A stretch of 64,000 nt of DNA from Antilocapra americana. Lineage: Eukaryota; Chordata; Mammalia; Artiodactyla; Antilocapridae. A program made the position numbers and the translations under genes. The stretch is taken from contig ML660203.1 of the NCBI GenBank assembly GCA_007570785.1, positions 9,587,524 through 9,651,523 on the forward strand, written 5' to 3'. Each line of letters begins with the position of its first letter. Position 1 is the stretch's first letter. This document shows, piece by piece, positions 43,076-53,819 of the stretch. Below the pieces are notes generated by a model. The model did no database searches and was not told the DNA's origin. It was given only the letters and a program-made list of their open reading frames with translations.

Positions 43076-43870
43076 AAAAATAATAATAAATTACATTGGT
43101 GGGATAGGCACAGGATAGACATTCCTCCCTCCAAACGAGGAGGAATAGGGAATAAGGAAGAGCTGAAGAGTGTCAAGTGATTCCAAAATCTAGCAAGATA
43201 ATCTCCTTGAGACCCTAAATTTCAAAAAATAATCCTTTTTGGTTCTGTACTCTGCCCTCCAGCCCACTGGGGTAGCCATTCTATCCATCAGTTCTGCTGG
43301 GCCAGTGGGGTCCTGCCCCCAGGGTTTGGACAAAGGTTGAGCCCCCACAGTTTTGGACAGAGGTCATCTGACCTATGGAAAGTGACGCAGTGCCCTCTCT
43401 ACCCTCCTTTGGAAATTGAAGAGGCAGCTCTGGTGGTCTCTGAATCGCCTGCAGGATCATGGATTCTTTAAAGAATAGAGCATATTGGCAGCTGAATAGC
43501 TTTATGGTCCCTTCCGGTAAAATCAAGAAGTCCAACCACCTTCCTTCATTCCTTTCCATCTCCTTCTTTGGCTCACACTGGCAGTTCTCCAACTGGGGTA
43601 GCTGAGTAAGTCCATGGTTCACACATTGGACTTCACCTTCAGAGGCTTGCTGGAACTTGAGTCTAGTTATAGGTCTAGAAGCAAAGAAGGATGGTGGGAT
43701 GGGTTCTGAAGAGAATCAGCATTGTCTTGCATGGCGACTGCCTCAGGGGAGGCCATTAGAAAGCAATCTGTGGAGTTAATCCCCTCAGATGGATTTGCAA
43801 AGACAGATACCACTGGGGTTGGGGTCATCTCTTCTATTGGGAAGGAAGACCCATCAGAATTCAGCAGTTC

Positions 43871-44228
43871 AGGGTTTCCTGGTGGCTCAGTGGTAAAGAA
43901 TCTGCCTGTCAATGTAGGAGACAAGGACACGGGTTTGGTCCCTGATTTGGGAAGATCCCATATGCTGAGGAACAAGTAAGCCCTTGAGCTACAACTATTA
44001 AGCTTGTGCTCTAGAGCTTGGAAGCCACAGCTCCTAAGCCCATGTGCCACAGCTATTGAAGCCCGGGCACCTAGAGCCTGTGCTCCACAGTGAGAAGCCA
44101 CGGCAATGAGAAGCCCTCACCCTACAACTGGAGTAGCATCCACTTCCCAAAACTAGAGAAAGCTTGTGCACAGTAACAAAGTCCCAGTGCAGCCTAAATA
44201 AATAAATAAAATAATATATAAAAAATAA
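43871..44228 (+). mobile_element. CHR-2-like SINE, full length
   Basis: ggtttcctggtggctcagtg ... cagtgcagcctaaataaata. Flanked by agcagttca on both sides. Confidence 0.9.
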
Positions 44229-44934
44229 TTTAGCAGTTCAATATCTCCAGCTTCATTAGGGTCTTTCATACATCTCCATACTAACTTACAGGATCCAGTT
44301 TTTTTTTCTCATTCAATGCCCTAATTTTAACAGTAGACCCTCTTTGAGGCTGGGAGTTCAATTTACATTGTAATTCGGCCAGTTTCAGGAGGAGGTTCTG
44401 CCTGTTGATTTTTCAACAATTTCAGCCCCTTGGCAACAGAAGACAAGGGATTCATTCCATCAGGCCACACAGAGAAACTTTTAGGTCATTTATGCAACCT
44501 AAGGACTGGAAGCTGGGAATCTGAACCCCTGAACTCTTTCTTTTTCTGGCCCCAGTGAGTCCAGTGACATCTGGAGCAACCAGGAAAGGTAATTGTAATA
44601 ATAATTTTTCCAAAACTGTTCCCAACTCTCATATACATAATTACTCAGTTCCTTGCTTCTCAGTGGTTGATTAGGAGTATCCAGTGCAGGTAATTTGTTT
44701 GTCCATATTTCCAAATCATACCAGACATGATCTGCTCTCTTTACTACTGAAAATAGAGTAGTAGGAGATTAGACAGCCAGTTCCAGGAATCTCAGAACCA
44801 GTTCAGAAAACTCATCCTTAATTGTCTGTTCCTCTACAGCCACTCTCAGTATCAAAATCTGTATTGGGTTTCTCCAGAGATATAGAAGAAAGACTGAGCA
44901 GGGCCTTCCTGGGTCAAAAGTCCCTCTATATCCC

Positions 44935-45356
44935 TGTTAGGGAACATTTAACAGGAGGCTTCCTGTGTGCTGATTCCTCTGTTCCTTATTAGTCCTTGAA
45001 TATTCAAGGATTAAGAGGAGCTGGCATTTCCTTCGTTAGCTTTTCCATATGGTGAAAAGTAACTATTTACGACCCTCTTTCTTTCTGATATGGACCATAC
45101 ACTAAAAGTGATTATTTACAACTCTCTCTCTTTGAGATGGATTCTAGCCTTATGTTTCCTGGATAATTTTTAAGATTTTTGATCCTTATCTTTGCTACCT
45201 TGTAAGACAGTGTATATTCCCACCCTACATTGAATAAAACACCCTTGTTCCATCAGAGCTTGGGTCCCCCTGTCTCTCTCTCTCTCCTTCAGGCTAATTC
45301 TTTGGAGCGTAGAGGTGCTTACTTACCTTGTCCGGGCTTTCAAGACCTCCTTGAGA
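44935..45356 (+). mobile_element. Class II ERV 5' LTR
   Basis: Begins TGTTAGGGAACATTT. AATAAA at 45,233-45,238 is followed by a pyrimidine-rich R/U5 (gtccccctgtctctctctct). It ends directly before a primer-binding-site-like sequence. No partner LTR of this family is seen in the window. Confidence 0.65.
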
Positions 45357-45357
45357 G

Positions 45358-45375
45358 GGCGCCCTATGCCTACGT
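45358..45375 (+). other. Primer-binding site, tRNA-Lys type, degraded
   Basis: The core ggcgccc (45,358-45,364) is as in tRNA-Lys-primed betaretrovirus-like elements; downstream bases deviate. Confidence 0.5.
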
Positions 45376-45377
45376 AA

Positions 45378-45900
45378 GGACCTAATGAAACATATGCTGA
45401 TTTTTTAGCTAGGCTAGAAACTGCTATTTCCCATACTGTAATCGGAGAAGCTGAAAGACAACTAGAGAAACTACTTGCTTCTGATAATGCAAATCAGGAA
45501 TGTCAAAAGGCTACAGACAGGGACTATTATAGATTATTTGAAGGCTTGTCACAATCTAGGATCAGAAACTCAAAAGATGCAAATACTAGCTGAAACAATG
45601 GTTGCTGCCCTTAAAAAGGGAAATAAAAGATGTTTTACATGTGGAGATAAGAACCATTTTAAAAAGGGCTGCCTTAAAAATGCTAATAAAAAATCTCCAA
45701 AAATCTGCCCTCGCTGCCATATAGGAATGCATTGGGCCAAAGATTGTAAATCTAAATTTGATATTGAAAGAAAATCTATTCCGGGAAACTCCAAGCAAGG
45801 GACCCCCCAGGTCCCCTTCAACAAAAACCAGGGGCAAATTTCATCTTTTCCCTCAAACCCTCAACATCCGGTAGTGCTGCTGTCCATTTACCAGCCCTAA
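45378..45900 (+). pseudogene. gag: Endogenous betaretrovirus-like gag remnant (capsid end and nucleocapsid)
   Basis: Gag builds the retroviral particle; the nucleocapsid binds genomic RNA. What remains is the end of capsid (45,378 to about 45,520), then nucleocapsid in a shifted frame. Two CCHC zinc knuckles, each C-x2-C-x4-H-x4-C, are intact at 45,631-45,672 and 45,706-45,747, in the same frame. Matrix and the front of capsid are missing: capsid sequence follows the leader almost at once, so there is an internal deletion as well as a frameshift near 45,515-45,530. The frame stops at 45,898. The two-knuckle arrangement and Lys-type primer site point to class II. Not functional. Confidence 0.8.
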
Positions 45901-46039
45901 ATGACTTTCTCCTTTTCCCTTAAGCAGTTCCCTCTAGAATGCCTACTGGACTTTTTTAGACCCCTACCCCCATAAACTTTCAGTCTTTTACTTGGCCAAT
46001 CTAGTTGGACTTCTAAAGGAATTACTGTTCACCCTGTTT

Positions 46040-46565
46040 ACTGAGTAATTGATTCAGATTATAAAGGAGGAATTCAAATTATGATGTCATCTCAGATTTT
46101 ATGACAATTCAAAAAGGGGGACAAAATTGCTCAATTACTTCTTTAACTTTACATTTCTATTAACTCCTCTAATGATGTACAGACAGGCGGATTTGGCAGT
46201 ATGGATAAAAAAACAATCCTTGTGGACATCATTAATCTCTAAATTTGTCTGACCAAATATAAATATCAAAATTAATGGTAAAAGATTTTCTGGTCTCCTC
46301 GACACTGGATCTGATATGATTTCCAAACATTTATGGCCCCAAGCCTGGCCTATACAGAAAATTTCTTGCCAAATTGCAGAAATTTCTCAAACTAAAGTAT
46401 AAGAGGTCTATCAAAGTACTCAAATATATCCATGTGAGGGACCAGAAGGCCAACCTGCAACATTAAAACCTTATGTGATAGATGCACCCCTTAATCTAAT
46501 AGGAAGAGACTTATTATGCAATGGCAGACTCAAATATACATTCCATATTTTTCCTAGGGGCCACT
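46040..46565 (+). pseudogene. pro: Endogenous retroviral protease (pro) remnant
   Basis: Retroviral aspartic protease cleaves Gag and Pol; it works as a dimer, each half giving one DTG aspartate. The active-site motif LLDTGSD is preserved (DTG at 46,301-46,309), and the conserved IGRDLL follows at 46,499-46,516 in the same frame. In-frame stops occur at 46,250-46,252 and 46,400-46,402, so no protein can be made. A few codons of RT beginning (TWKND, near 46,600) may follow before the deletion. Confidence 0.8.
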
Positions 46566-46621
46566 GCTCATTTAGCAAACACTGCAATTATTAAAATAAC
46601 TTGGAAAAATGACAAGCACAT

Positions 46622-46975
46622 CACACACTAAAATTGCAAATAAAAAAATTTAAAAAGAGGGAATACACACTACTGTCTTCCTTATCCAAAGCAGACTTTA
46701 CTAGATTCCAACATAAGATGTTTTCTAAACCTATAACTATTGTTAATACAGCTTTATTTGTTTTAAATTTTTTAAACATACCACAGGGAGATATCTTAAC
46801 AAGAGCAGAAAAACATTTCGAGGAATTGAAGGACACTTTTCTTCTTCTGCCCATTTGGTACCAAGACGGGTTAACAAAACTGTGGAAATCTGGGAAACTA
46901 ACGTTACAGGGAAAGGTACGGTATGCTTATATTTCCTCAGATGGATCCAGCAAACTCACATGGCTTCCGCTTTGA
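46622..46975 (+). pseudogene. pol: Endogenous retroviral integrase C-terminal remnant
   Basis: The frame contains ALFVLNFLN and, later, the C-terminal-domain-like stretch LTKLWKSGKLTLQGK with SSDGSSKLTWLPL at its end, followed by a stop. This fits the end of a betaretroviral integrase. Reverse transcriptase, RNase H, the zinc-binding domain and most of the catalytic core are absent, so the pro-to-integrase junction near 46,620 marks a deletion of well over 1.5 kb by the usual element size. Confidence 0.65.
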
Positions 46976-47900
46976 AAGATTCGACCCAAGGGGGCCCCCA
47001 GCCTTCCAAATAGAGACGAAACAACAAAAACCCCAGGAGGGAAAAGTCCCAATATGGGCCATGGTGGCTCTAAAGATCTCCAGGAAGCACCGCTCTCGGT
47101 GGCATCAACCTTATGATCTCCCCACTTGGGGACAAATAAAAACCCTTACTAATTGAGCTGTATATGCCTTCTCCCTAGAACATTAAAGGGCCCTCACACC
47201 CTGAAGAAGAAGGGAACATAATTAATATTTCTCTAGGTTATGAAGTCCTTCCTTTGTACATGGGCCCAACAGAATTATAAATGTTAGCCGACAAACTTGG
47301 GCTTTCGCCCTGCCTCCCAAAAAGGACTTTCGGACGTTGCTTAGATTGTTTACAGCCCTTTCTTTGTCTGTGAACCTTGTTTATACTACAGAGACTTTAG
47401 GGAAAGAGTTAGGGAAAGAACTAAGAACATTATACAAAAGGTTTACTTATAAAAAACTTTTACATATACTCCTGTTCATTGGGACAAATGTCAAGCCAAA
47501 TCAGGAAAATTAATATTTGTGGCTAATCATACAATTGTCGATTGGGGACCCCATAGTATGTGATATCTTACTGCTCAGATGATATTAACAGCACTGTGTA
47601 TGACTATGCTACTCAAGTCACATGGAAGGTTACCGACACTACCATGGAGCATGACCATGACAAAGGACTTCTTGAGTGGCTTGACGGAGGAATCTCCCAA
47701 TCAACAGATTAGGCCTGAACAATGAGACATCTGTAAACTTGCTGTGATCACCGAAGATCTTGGGACTTGGACCGGACATTTCACGGGGACCAACCGTGGT
47801 CATAGTAGCTATTTCTTTCACTATAATCAATCCTATTTTATACAGGCCTGTGCTCCACTTCCTTTTGTTATAGCCATAGGAAACTTACAATTTAATAAGA
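46976..47900 (+). pseudogene. env: Endogenous retroviral env remnant, front and middle only
   Basis: Env starts in another frame overlapping the integrase end, as usual in this class: LPTWGQIKTLTN at 47,121-47,156 resembles the leader region. Downstream pieces in mixed frames (for example IQACAPLPFVIAIGNLQF near 47,840-47,893) resemble surface-subunit sequence. Many stops and shifts are present. The transmembrane part and 3' LTR are missing because the sequence passes into a short tandem repeat and a BovB piece. Confidence 0.55.
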
Positions 47901-47954
47901 CTTTACATTCTGTAAAGTCTTTACATTCTGTAAAGTCGTTACGTTCTGTAAAGT
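47901..47954 (+). repeat. Three 18-bp tandem units at a breakpoint
   Basis: ctttacattctgtaaagt twice, then cgttacgttctgtaaagt. Each unit contains the inverted repeat actttac/gtaaagt in part. It sits exactly between env remnant and BovB. Confidence 0.95.
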
Positions 47955-48560
47955 CGGCTCTTCATATCAGGTGGCCAAAGTTTTGGAGCTTCAACTTCAG
48001 CATCAGTCCTTCCAATGAATATTCAGGGTTGATTTCCTTTAGGATTGACTGGTTTGACTTCCTTGCAGTCCAATGGCTTCTCAAGTGTCTTCTCCGGCAC
48101 CACAATTTAAAAGCATCAATTTTTTGTCACTCAGCCTTTTTTTTGGTCCAACTATCATATCCATACATGACTACTGGAAAAACCATAGCTTTGACTATGT
48201 GGACTTTTGTCAGCAAAGTGATGTCTCTGTTTTTAATATGCTGTCTAGGTTTGTCACAGCTTTCCTTCCAAGGAGCAAGTGTCTTTTAATTTCATGGCTG
48301 CAGCCACCATCTGCAGTGATTTTGGAGCCCAGGAAAATAAAATCTGTCACTGGTTCCACTTTTTCCCCATCTATTTGCCAAGAAGTGATGGGACTGGATG
48401 CCATGATCTTAGCTTTTTGAATTTTGAGTTTTAAGCCAGCCTTTTCACTGTCCTCTTTCACCCTCATCAAGAGGTTCTTTAGTTCTTCTTCACTTTCTGC
48501 CATTAGAGTGGTATCTGCATATCCGCATACCACCTGTATATAATCTGCATATCACCTGTA
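47955..48560 (-). mobile_element. BovB LINE internal RT fragment, both ends missing
   Basis: Minus-strand frame 48,533 to 48,210 reads through the reverse transcriptase active-site region: GYADTTLMAESEEELKNLL, then ASSPITSWQIDGEKVEPV, then DFIFLGSKITADGG. The usual YADD motif is YAD followed by T, as if one Asp codon were deleted. Further sequence toward 47,955 is frameshifted. Unlike ordinary BovB copies it lacks the 3' tail, so its left end was created by deletion or rearrangement. Confidence 0.85.
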
Positions 48561-48569
48561 TATCATTCC

Positions 48570-48890
48570 AATATATTGCCTTTAAAAACACTTCCCTGGG
48601 GGACTTTCCTGGTAATTCAGTGGCTAAGACTCAGAGCTCCCAAATCAGGAGACCCAGGATGATCCCTGGTTAGGGAACTAGATCCCACATGTCTCAACTA
48701 AAGATCACATGTGCCACAACTAAGACCTGGAGCAGACAAATAAATAAATAAATGTTTTTTTTTAAATTAAAAAAATAAAAACAATTCCCTGAAAACCATT
48801 AGAGAGTCTTCTGAGCAGGAGCCCTCTATACTCCTTGCTGGGTCCGGCAACAAATGGTAGTTTCCTTCACTACAACCTAGTATCAGTAAA
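48570..48890 (+). mobile_element. LTR family A, copy 3, 3' part, with CHR
   Basis: gcctttaaaaacacttccct and, after the SINE, ctttactccttgctgggtcc-like text (48,825-48,850) and tttccttcactacaacctag align with 25,970-26,095. Confidence 0.6.
48598..48772 (+). mobile_element. CHR-type SINE
   Basis: gggactttcctggtaattca ... cagacaaataaataaataaa. Flanked by aaaacacttccctg and aaaacaattccctg. Confidence 0.9.
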
Positions 48891-49349
48891 TTGAGAGATA
48901 AGGAATTGGCTGCTGCTCTCATGGAAGCTAAGAAGTCCTGTGATCTCTCCTTAGCAAGCTGAAGACCCAGGAAATCTGGTGGTGTCATACAGTCCAATGG
49001 CAGGAGAACATCAATGTCCAGCTCAAGCAGGCAGTCAGGAAGGGAGTGAATCTTCTCTTCATCCATTTTCCATTCTGTTCACATCCTCAGTGGATTGGGT
49101 GAGGCTCATTCACTTTGGGAGGACAATCTATTTTACTGAATCCACTGATTAACCTCATCTAGAAACACTTACAGACACACCCAGAAATAATGTTTAAGTT
49201 GGGCACCCATCATCCAAAGTGACACATAAAACTAGCCCTCACAAAGGGTGAAGGTGATGGTGGGTACACTTCGCCAACCAGAGAAGACTCAGAGGGAGTA
49301 ACCAATACTGGGCCTATCCCCTCCTTTTTGGCTGCCATCATGTTTAGCA

Positions 49350-49655
49350 TGGCTTCCCTGATAGCTCAGTTGGTAAAGAATCCACCTGCAATGCAGGAAA
49401 CCCTGGTTCAATTCCTGGATTGGAAAGATCCCCTGGAAAAGGGATAGGCTACCCACTCCAGTATTCTTGGGCTTCCCTTGTGGCTCAGCTGGTAAAAGAA
49501 TCTGCCTACAACGCGGGAGACCTGGGTTTGATCCCTGGGTTGGGAAGATTCCCTGGAGAAGGAAAAGGCTACCCACTCTAGTATTCTGGCCTGGAGAATT
49601 CCATGGACTGTATTGTCCATGGGGTCGCAAAGAGTAGGACACGACTGAGACTTTC
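49350..49655 (+). mobile_element. Bov-A2-type dimeric SINE
   Basis: Two heads (ggcttccctgatagctcagt and gggcttcccttgtggctcag) each with a body; end gagtaggacacgactgagac followed by tttcactttctttc. Confidence 0.9.
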
Positions 49656-49699
49656 ACTTTCTTTCTGTACTCAAAAGAATCAAGAAATTTGATTAATTT

Positions 49700-49850
49700 C
49701 ATGGAACTATGTCCCAAATAACAATTCAAAGTTCCGCACCTACCATATGCAAGAACTGTAGAAAGCACTTTACATTCATGATTTCGTCTCTCCCTCTTGA
49801 CAACCCTAGAAATCTATGCTCTTGTCCTCTTTTACAAAGGCAGACATTGA
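49700..49850 (-). repeat. MIR SINE, reverse
   Basis: cgcacctaccatatgcaaga actgtagaaagcactttaca. Confidence 0.55.
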
Positions 49851-49852
49851 AG

Positions 49853-49985
49853 GAAATTCCCTGGCAGTCCAGTGGTTAGGACTCCATGCTTTCATTGCCG
49901 AGGGCCTGAGTTCAATCCCTATTTGGGGAACTAAAATCCTGCAAGCTGTGTGGCATGGCCAAGCAGAAACTGAAACCAGGAGGAG
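49853..49985 (+). mobile_element. CHR-type SINE
   Basis: gaaattccctggcagtccag ... gtgtggcatggccaagcag. Confidence 0.85.
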
Positions 49986-50019
49986 CCCTCGTGACCCTGC
50001 ATTAGAGCTCAAGAAAATG

Positions 50020-50455
50020 AAATATTGTGGGTTGAATGGAGGTCCCCAGAAGATATATCCAGGTCTTAATCCTAGAACCAGTAACTGTGACCTTATTTGG
50101 GAAAAGGTCTTTGTAGATACAATTAAGTTAAGTAGGGGGGTTTATCTGGATGGGTCCTAAATCCTAAATCCAGTATCAAGTACTGAAGAGACAAAAAGAG
50201 GAAAGAGACGGAGGGAGAAGAGAGTACAATATGAAGACGGAGGCAGAGACTAATTCTATATAGCCACAAACCCCTGAACTCTGGAATAGGCAAGAAAGAA
50301 TTCTAACTAAGTCTTCTGAGAGAGTAGCCCTGCTGACACCTTGATTTTGGACTTCTGTGATTTGGATTTCATAACTGTGAGAGAATAAGTTTTTGTTATT
50401 TACACTCCAAGTCCATGGTAATGTGTTATAGCAGCCCCAGGAAGCTACCACATGA
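50020..50455 (+). mobile_element. MLT1-type LTR
   Basis: attgtgggttgaatggaggt ccccagaagatatatccagg ... ataactgtgagagaataag ... aatgtgttatagcagccc follows MLT1 from end to end. Solitary. Confidence 0.8.
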
Positions 50456-50925
50456 GAACAGTGGAGAAGGAGAGTTGTCCGCTCTTGCAAAAGTTCATGG
50501 TCCTCCCTCTCCCAGCAGCTTTATGAGCCAATTTCCTTCCTTCTGTCCCAGTTCACTGCGCTGCAGCCTCAGTAGCTGCCTTGTCATCTCTGGAACATGC
50601 CAGTGCATTCTCACCTAAAGGTGTTTGTGCTTGCTGTTCCCTCTGCTGTCTCTCAGACACTCTCAGCTCTCTGCCCCTCAGAGAGGCTCTGACACTCTCT
50701 AGATTATCTCCCACCTCCTGAGTCATCCCTCTCTTTTATTTTTCTTCATGGCAGTCACCCCTACTTGATGTTATACTTGTGCATGATATATGTGTTTACA
50801 TGCATAATGTCCTCCCAGTAGTACACAGCCCCTCTTGAACAGGGGCTTTTTTCACTGCTCTATCCCCAGCCTCTGACACAAGTGCCTGGCCCACAGAAGG
50901 TACTCAATAAGTATCTGTTGTGGGA

Positions 50926-51045
50926 CTTGCCCAGCGGTCCAGTGGTTAAGACTCTGCCTCCTTCCCTTGTGGCGGGTATGGGTTCAATCCACGGTTAGAG
51001 AACTAAGATCCCATGTGCCAGGGTGTGGCAAAAAAAAGAAAAAAG
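50926..51045 (+). mobile_element. CHR-type SINE
   Basis: gggacttgcccagcggtcca ... aagatcccatgtgccagg. Confidence 0.85.
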
Positions 51046-51051
51046 TTCCTT

Positions 51052-51242
51052 TGGGACTTTCCTGGAGGTCCAGTGGCTAGGACTCTGTGCTCTCAAAGCA
51101 GAGGACCTGGGTCTGCATCCCATGGTCAGGGAACTAGATCCCACCTGCCACAACTAAAGAATTCTCATGCTACAATTGAAAGATCCTGCATGTTGCAACT
51201 AAGACCCAGTGCAGCCAGTAAGTAAATAAACAAACAAACAAA
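51052..51242 (+). mobile_element. CHR-type SINE, in tandem with the previous
   Basis: gggactttcctggaggtcca ... gacccagtgcagccagtaag taaataaacaaac. Confidence 0.9.
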
Positions 51243-51269
51243 TGTCTATTGACTGAATGAACAAATTAT

Positions 51270-51915
51270 CTACTAGTAGCAATGGAGATAAGGAAGAGGT
51301 AGGCCCAGATACGTAACTGTCCACCAAGCTGAAGAGAGCCAACTGTGTGCAGGAAGCGGCCTTAACAGAATCTCTGGCTCCCAGCCCAACTGTGGTTAGG
51401 AACCTCAGAAAAGCCTTTCTCCATCCGCCTCCACCCGGCTTGACTCATCTTTCCAGCTGGTATAGTCCCCAGGGGTTCATTTGATTCGAATACCCCTGGA
51501 AAGTTCCAAAAGCTTTCTTTATCTCTACATTTTCTCATTTTTTGCAAGTATCAATAATGGACAGACACCTTCTGGAATGCACTCTCATGCACACATATCC
51601 ACATGATGTAACACATATGCATGGCCATATCTCACAAGGCCCTATCTTACACACCTTCATGACTCAACGAATCCACTCCCAGGACTAATTACACACATAC
51701 TTGGCCTTGGTCGTTCTCATTCCCGTCTCATGCACTCCTGCAGTCATGGTCCTGCACAGGCAGACCTCTGCCGAGGTTCCACCTATAAACACGCTTAAAC
51801 TGACACACACACTCATTCACGCAGTGCCTGTGGGCTTTCCACATGAACCCACTTTCACAAACATCTTTTTCTTGTTATTAATTTATGTTTAACACCAAAA
51901 ACATGTTGTTTGGGG
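51270..51915. other. Single-copy region
   Basis: No repeat or exon recognised; CA-rich words near 51,570-51,830. Confidence 0.4.
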
Positions 51916-51917
51916 TA

Positions 51918-52232
51918 TAGACTGCAAAGAGATCAAACCAATCAATCCTAAAGGAAATCAATCCTGAATATTTATTGAAAGGACTGTTGCTGAAGCTGAA
52001 GCTCCAATACTTTGGCCACCTGATGTGAAGAGCTGAATCACTGGAAAAACACCCTGATGCTGGGAAATATTGAGGGCAGGAGAAGGGGGAGACAGATGAT
52101 AAGATGGTTGGATGGCATCACTGACTCAACAGACATGAGTCTGAGCAAACTCCAGGAGATGGTGAAGAACAGGGAAGCCTGTCATGCTGCAGTCAATGGG
52201 GTCTAAGAGTTGGACACAGCTGAACAACAAAT
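51918..52232 (+). mobile_element. BovB LINE 3' end
   Basis: gactgcaaagagatcaaacc ... ggccacctgatgtgaagagc ... gttggatggcatcactgact ... gttggacacagctgaacaac. The coding frame is broken. Confidence 0.9.
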
Positions 52233-52339
52233 AGCCAATTAACAACGCCACACATCTTTGAACACATTTTCAGGCTTCTTCACATACATGCAAACAATGG
52301 CCGAGGGGTATAAACTACCTTAGTCAGAGTTTAGACAGA

Positions 52340-52560
52340 AGAGCTGTCCCAGCAACAGTGATATTCACTGAGCACTGGCCACATGCCAAGTACCCTGCTC
52401 TTTGGGTGCTTATCACATTCAATCCTCACAACAGTCTCATGAAATAGGTGTTATTATTAACTCATTTATAGATCAGAAAACTGAGACTCAAAACCATAAA
52501 TAACAGAGTTAGGATTTCTAATCCAGGCATCTGACTCCAGGCATCTGATGTTATTTCTCA
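52340..52560 (-). repeat. MIR SINE, reverse
   Basis: actgagcactggccacatgc caagtaccctgc ... caatcctcacaacagtctca ... gatcagaaaactgagactca. Confidence 0.75.
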
Positions 52561-52705
52561 TCCCTCCTGCTGTTTTAGAATCTTGTCATTCCCCAATTGA
52601 GAGGGAGAGTCTGTGGCCACTACCCTTGATCTTGGGTGGGTCTTTGTGACTACCTCAACTGTGGTGGAAATAATGCCATATGAATTCCAAAGCTAGATTA
52701 TAAAA

Positions 52706-53575
52706 GGTGCTACATACAACATCCAAGGCAAGGAAACAACCTAAGGGTCCATTGATGAATGAATGAATAAAAAATGTAATATACATATATAAATGTATTA
52801 TGTATGTTATATATTATACCTGTGTGCATGTATGCTAAGTCAATTCAATCATGTACAACTCTTTGTGACCCCATGGACTGTAGTCCACCAGGGTCCTCTG
52901 TCCATGGGATTCTCCAGGCAAGAATACTAGAGTGAGGTTGCCATTTTCTTCTCCAGGAAATCTTCCCAACCCAGGGATCAAACATGTGTCTCCTCCATTG
53001 GCAGGCAGGTTCTTTACTACTAGCACCACCTGGGAAGCCCATATATTATATGTGAGTATATATGTATATATTCAGCCATAAAAAGGAAGGAAATACTGCC
53101 ATTAGGGACAACATGGATGAATCTTAAGGACATTATGCTAAGTGAAATAAGTTAGAAAGAGAAAGACAAACACTATATGGTCTCACTTATATGTGAATCT
53201 AAAAATGTCAAATTCATAGAAACAGGGTAGAATGGTGGTTGCCTTTCTGGAAGGCTGGGGGTGGGAAGAATAGAGAGATGTTGGTGAAAGAGTATAAACT
53301 TTGTTATAAGATGAAAATAAGTTCTGGGGATCTAGTCTTGTATACTTGAAAGTTGCTAACAGAATAGATCTTAAATGTTCCCACCACCACCATCACCACA
53401 ACCTCCCAAACTATCACTAATTATGTGAGGTGAATGATATATTAACAAACCTTATTGTGGTAATCATCCCCCAATATATCCTGTATCAAATCATCACATT
53501 TTATGCCCTAAACTTAGACAATGTTATATGTCAATTACATCTCAGTAAAGATGGATAAAACAATTTTTTTAAGGA
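52706..53575 (+). mobile_element. L1M 3' end
   Basis: tattcagccataaaaaggaa, acattatgctaagtgaaata agttag, tttgttataagatgaaaata, ctgggggtgggaagaatagag; ends with an A-rich tail. Confidence 0.85.
52824..53038 (-). mobile_element. Bov-tA SINE, reverse, nested in L1
   Basis: tgcatgtatgctaagtcaat ... agcaccacctgggaagccc. Confidence 0.95.
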
Positions 53576-53583
53576 AGGTTTTT

Positions 53584-53790
53584 GGGAATACTTCTCTGAT
53601 AGTCCAGTGGTTAAGCATCCAGTTCTCAATGCAGGGGATTTGGGTTCGATCCCTGGTATGGAAATGAAGATCCCATGTACCATGGGACAACTAAGATCAT
53701 GCCCCACAGCTAGAAACCCCATGTGCTGCAACTAGAGAAAACTGCTGCAGCAACAAAGACCCAGCAAAGCCAAAAGGAAAAAGAAAAAAA
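53584..53790 (+). mobile_element. CHR-2-like SINE
   Basis: aatacttctctgatagtcca ... gacccagcaaagccaaaagg. Confidence 0.85.
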
Positions 53791-53819
53791 AGAATAGATT
53801 TAAGGGGTGAGAAAGAAAT

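Larger units (their letters stand above)
41523..44861 (-). mobile_element. MaLR/ERVL internal region, reverse, degraded
   Basis: Phrases next to the LTR (attctgcccttgcccccc ... cttctcacatgcaaaatatt; ccaaagtctcatctaaatac ... cagatatgggtgagacc; ttggtgggataggcacagga tagacattcc) are those found inside MaLR elements in reverse. At the right end, ttttgatactgagagtgg on the minus strand resembles the internal start after a 5' LTR. Minus-strand frames at 43,281-43,622, 43,667-43,860 and 44,499-44,714 are relics without intact domains. Family C LTR and two CHR SINEs interrupt it. Confidence 0.55.
44862..49255 (-). mobile_element. ERVL-type LTR, reverse, split by about 4 kb
   Basis: The first piece is only tgtattgggtttctccagag ata (44,862-44,885). 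The rest lies at 48,890-49,255 (gagagataaggaattggctg ... ctattttactgaatccactg ... gtgacacataaaactagccc). Between the halves are the class II provirus, a BovB piece, LTR family A and a CHR SINE. MLT2-like by memory. Confidence 0.5.
50610..51268 (+). repeat. L2 3' end with two CHR SINEs inserted
   Basis: gcttgctgttccctctgctg ... ctctatccccagcctctgac acaagtgcctggcccacaga aggtactcaataag, and after the SINEs tctattgactgaatgaacaaa. Confidence 0.7.

Noticed and set aside
43667..44101. 144-codon minus-strand open frame
   Set aside because: Half is a reversed CHR SINE and the rest is MaLR internal relic; not a gene.
44935..48890. Complete provirus with LTR family A as its 3' LTR
   Set aside because: The 48,570-48,890 fragment matches 25,530-26,160, not the 44,935-45,356 LTR, so the two do not pair.
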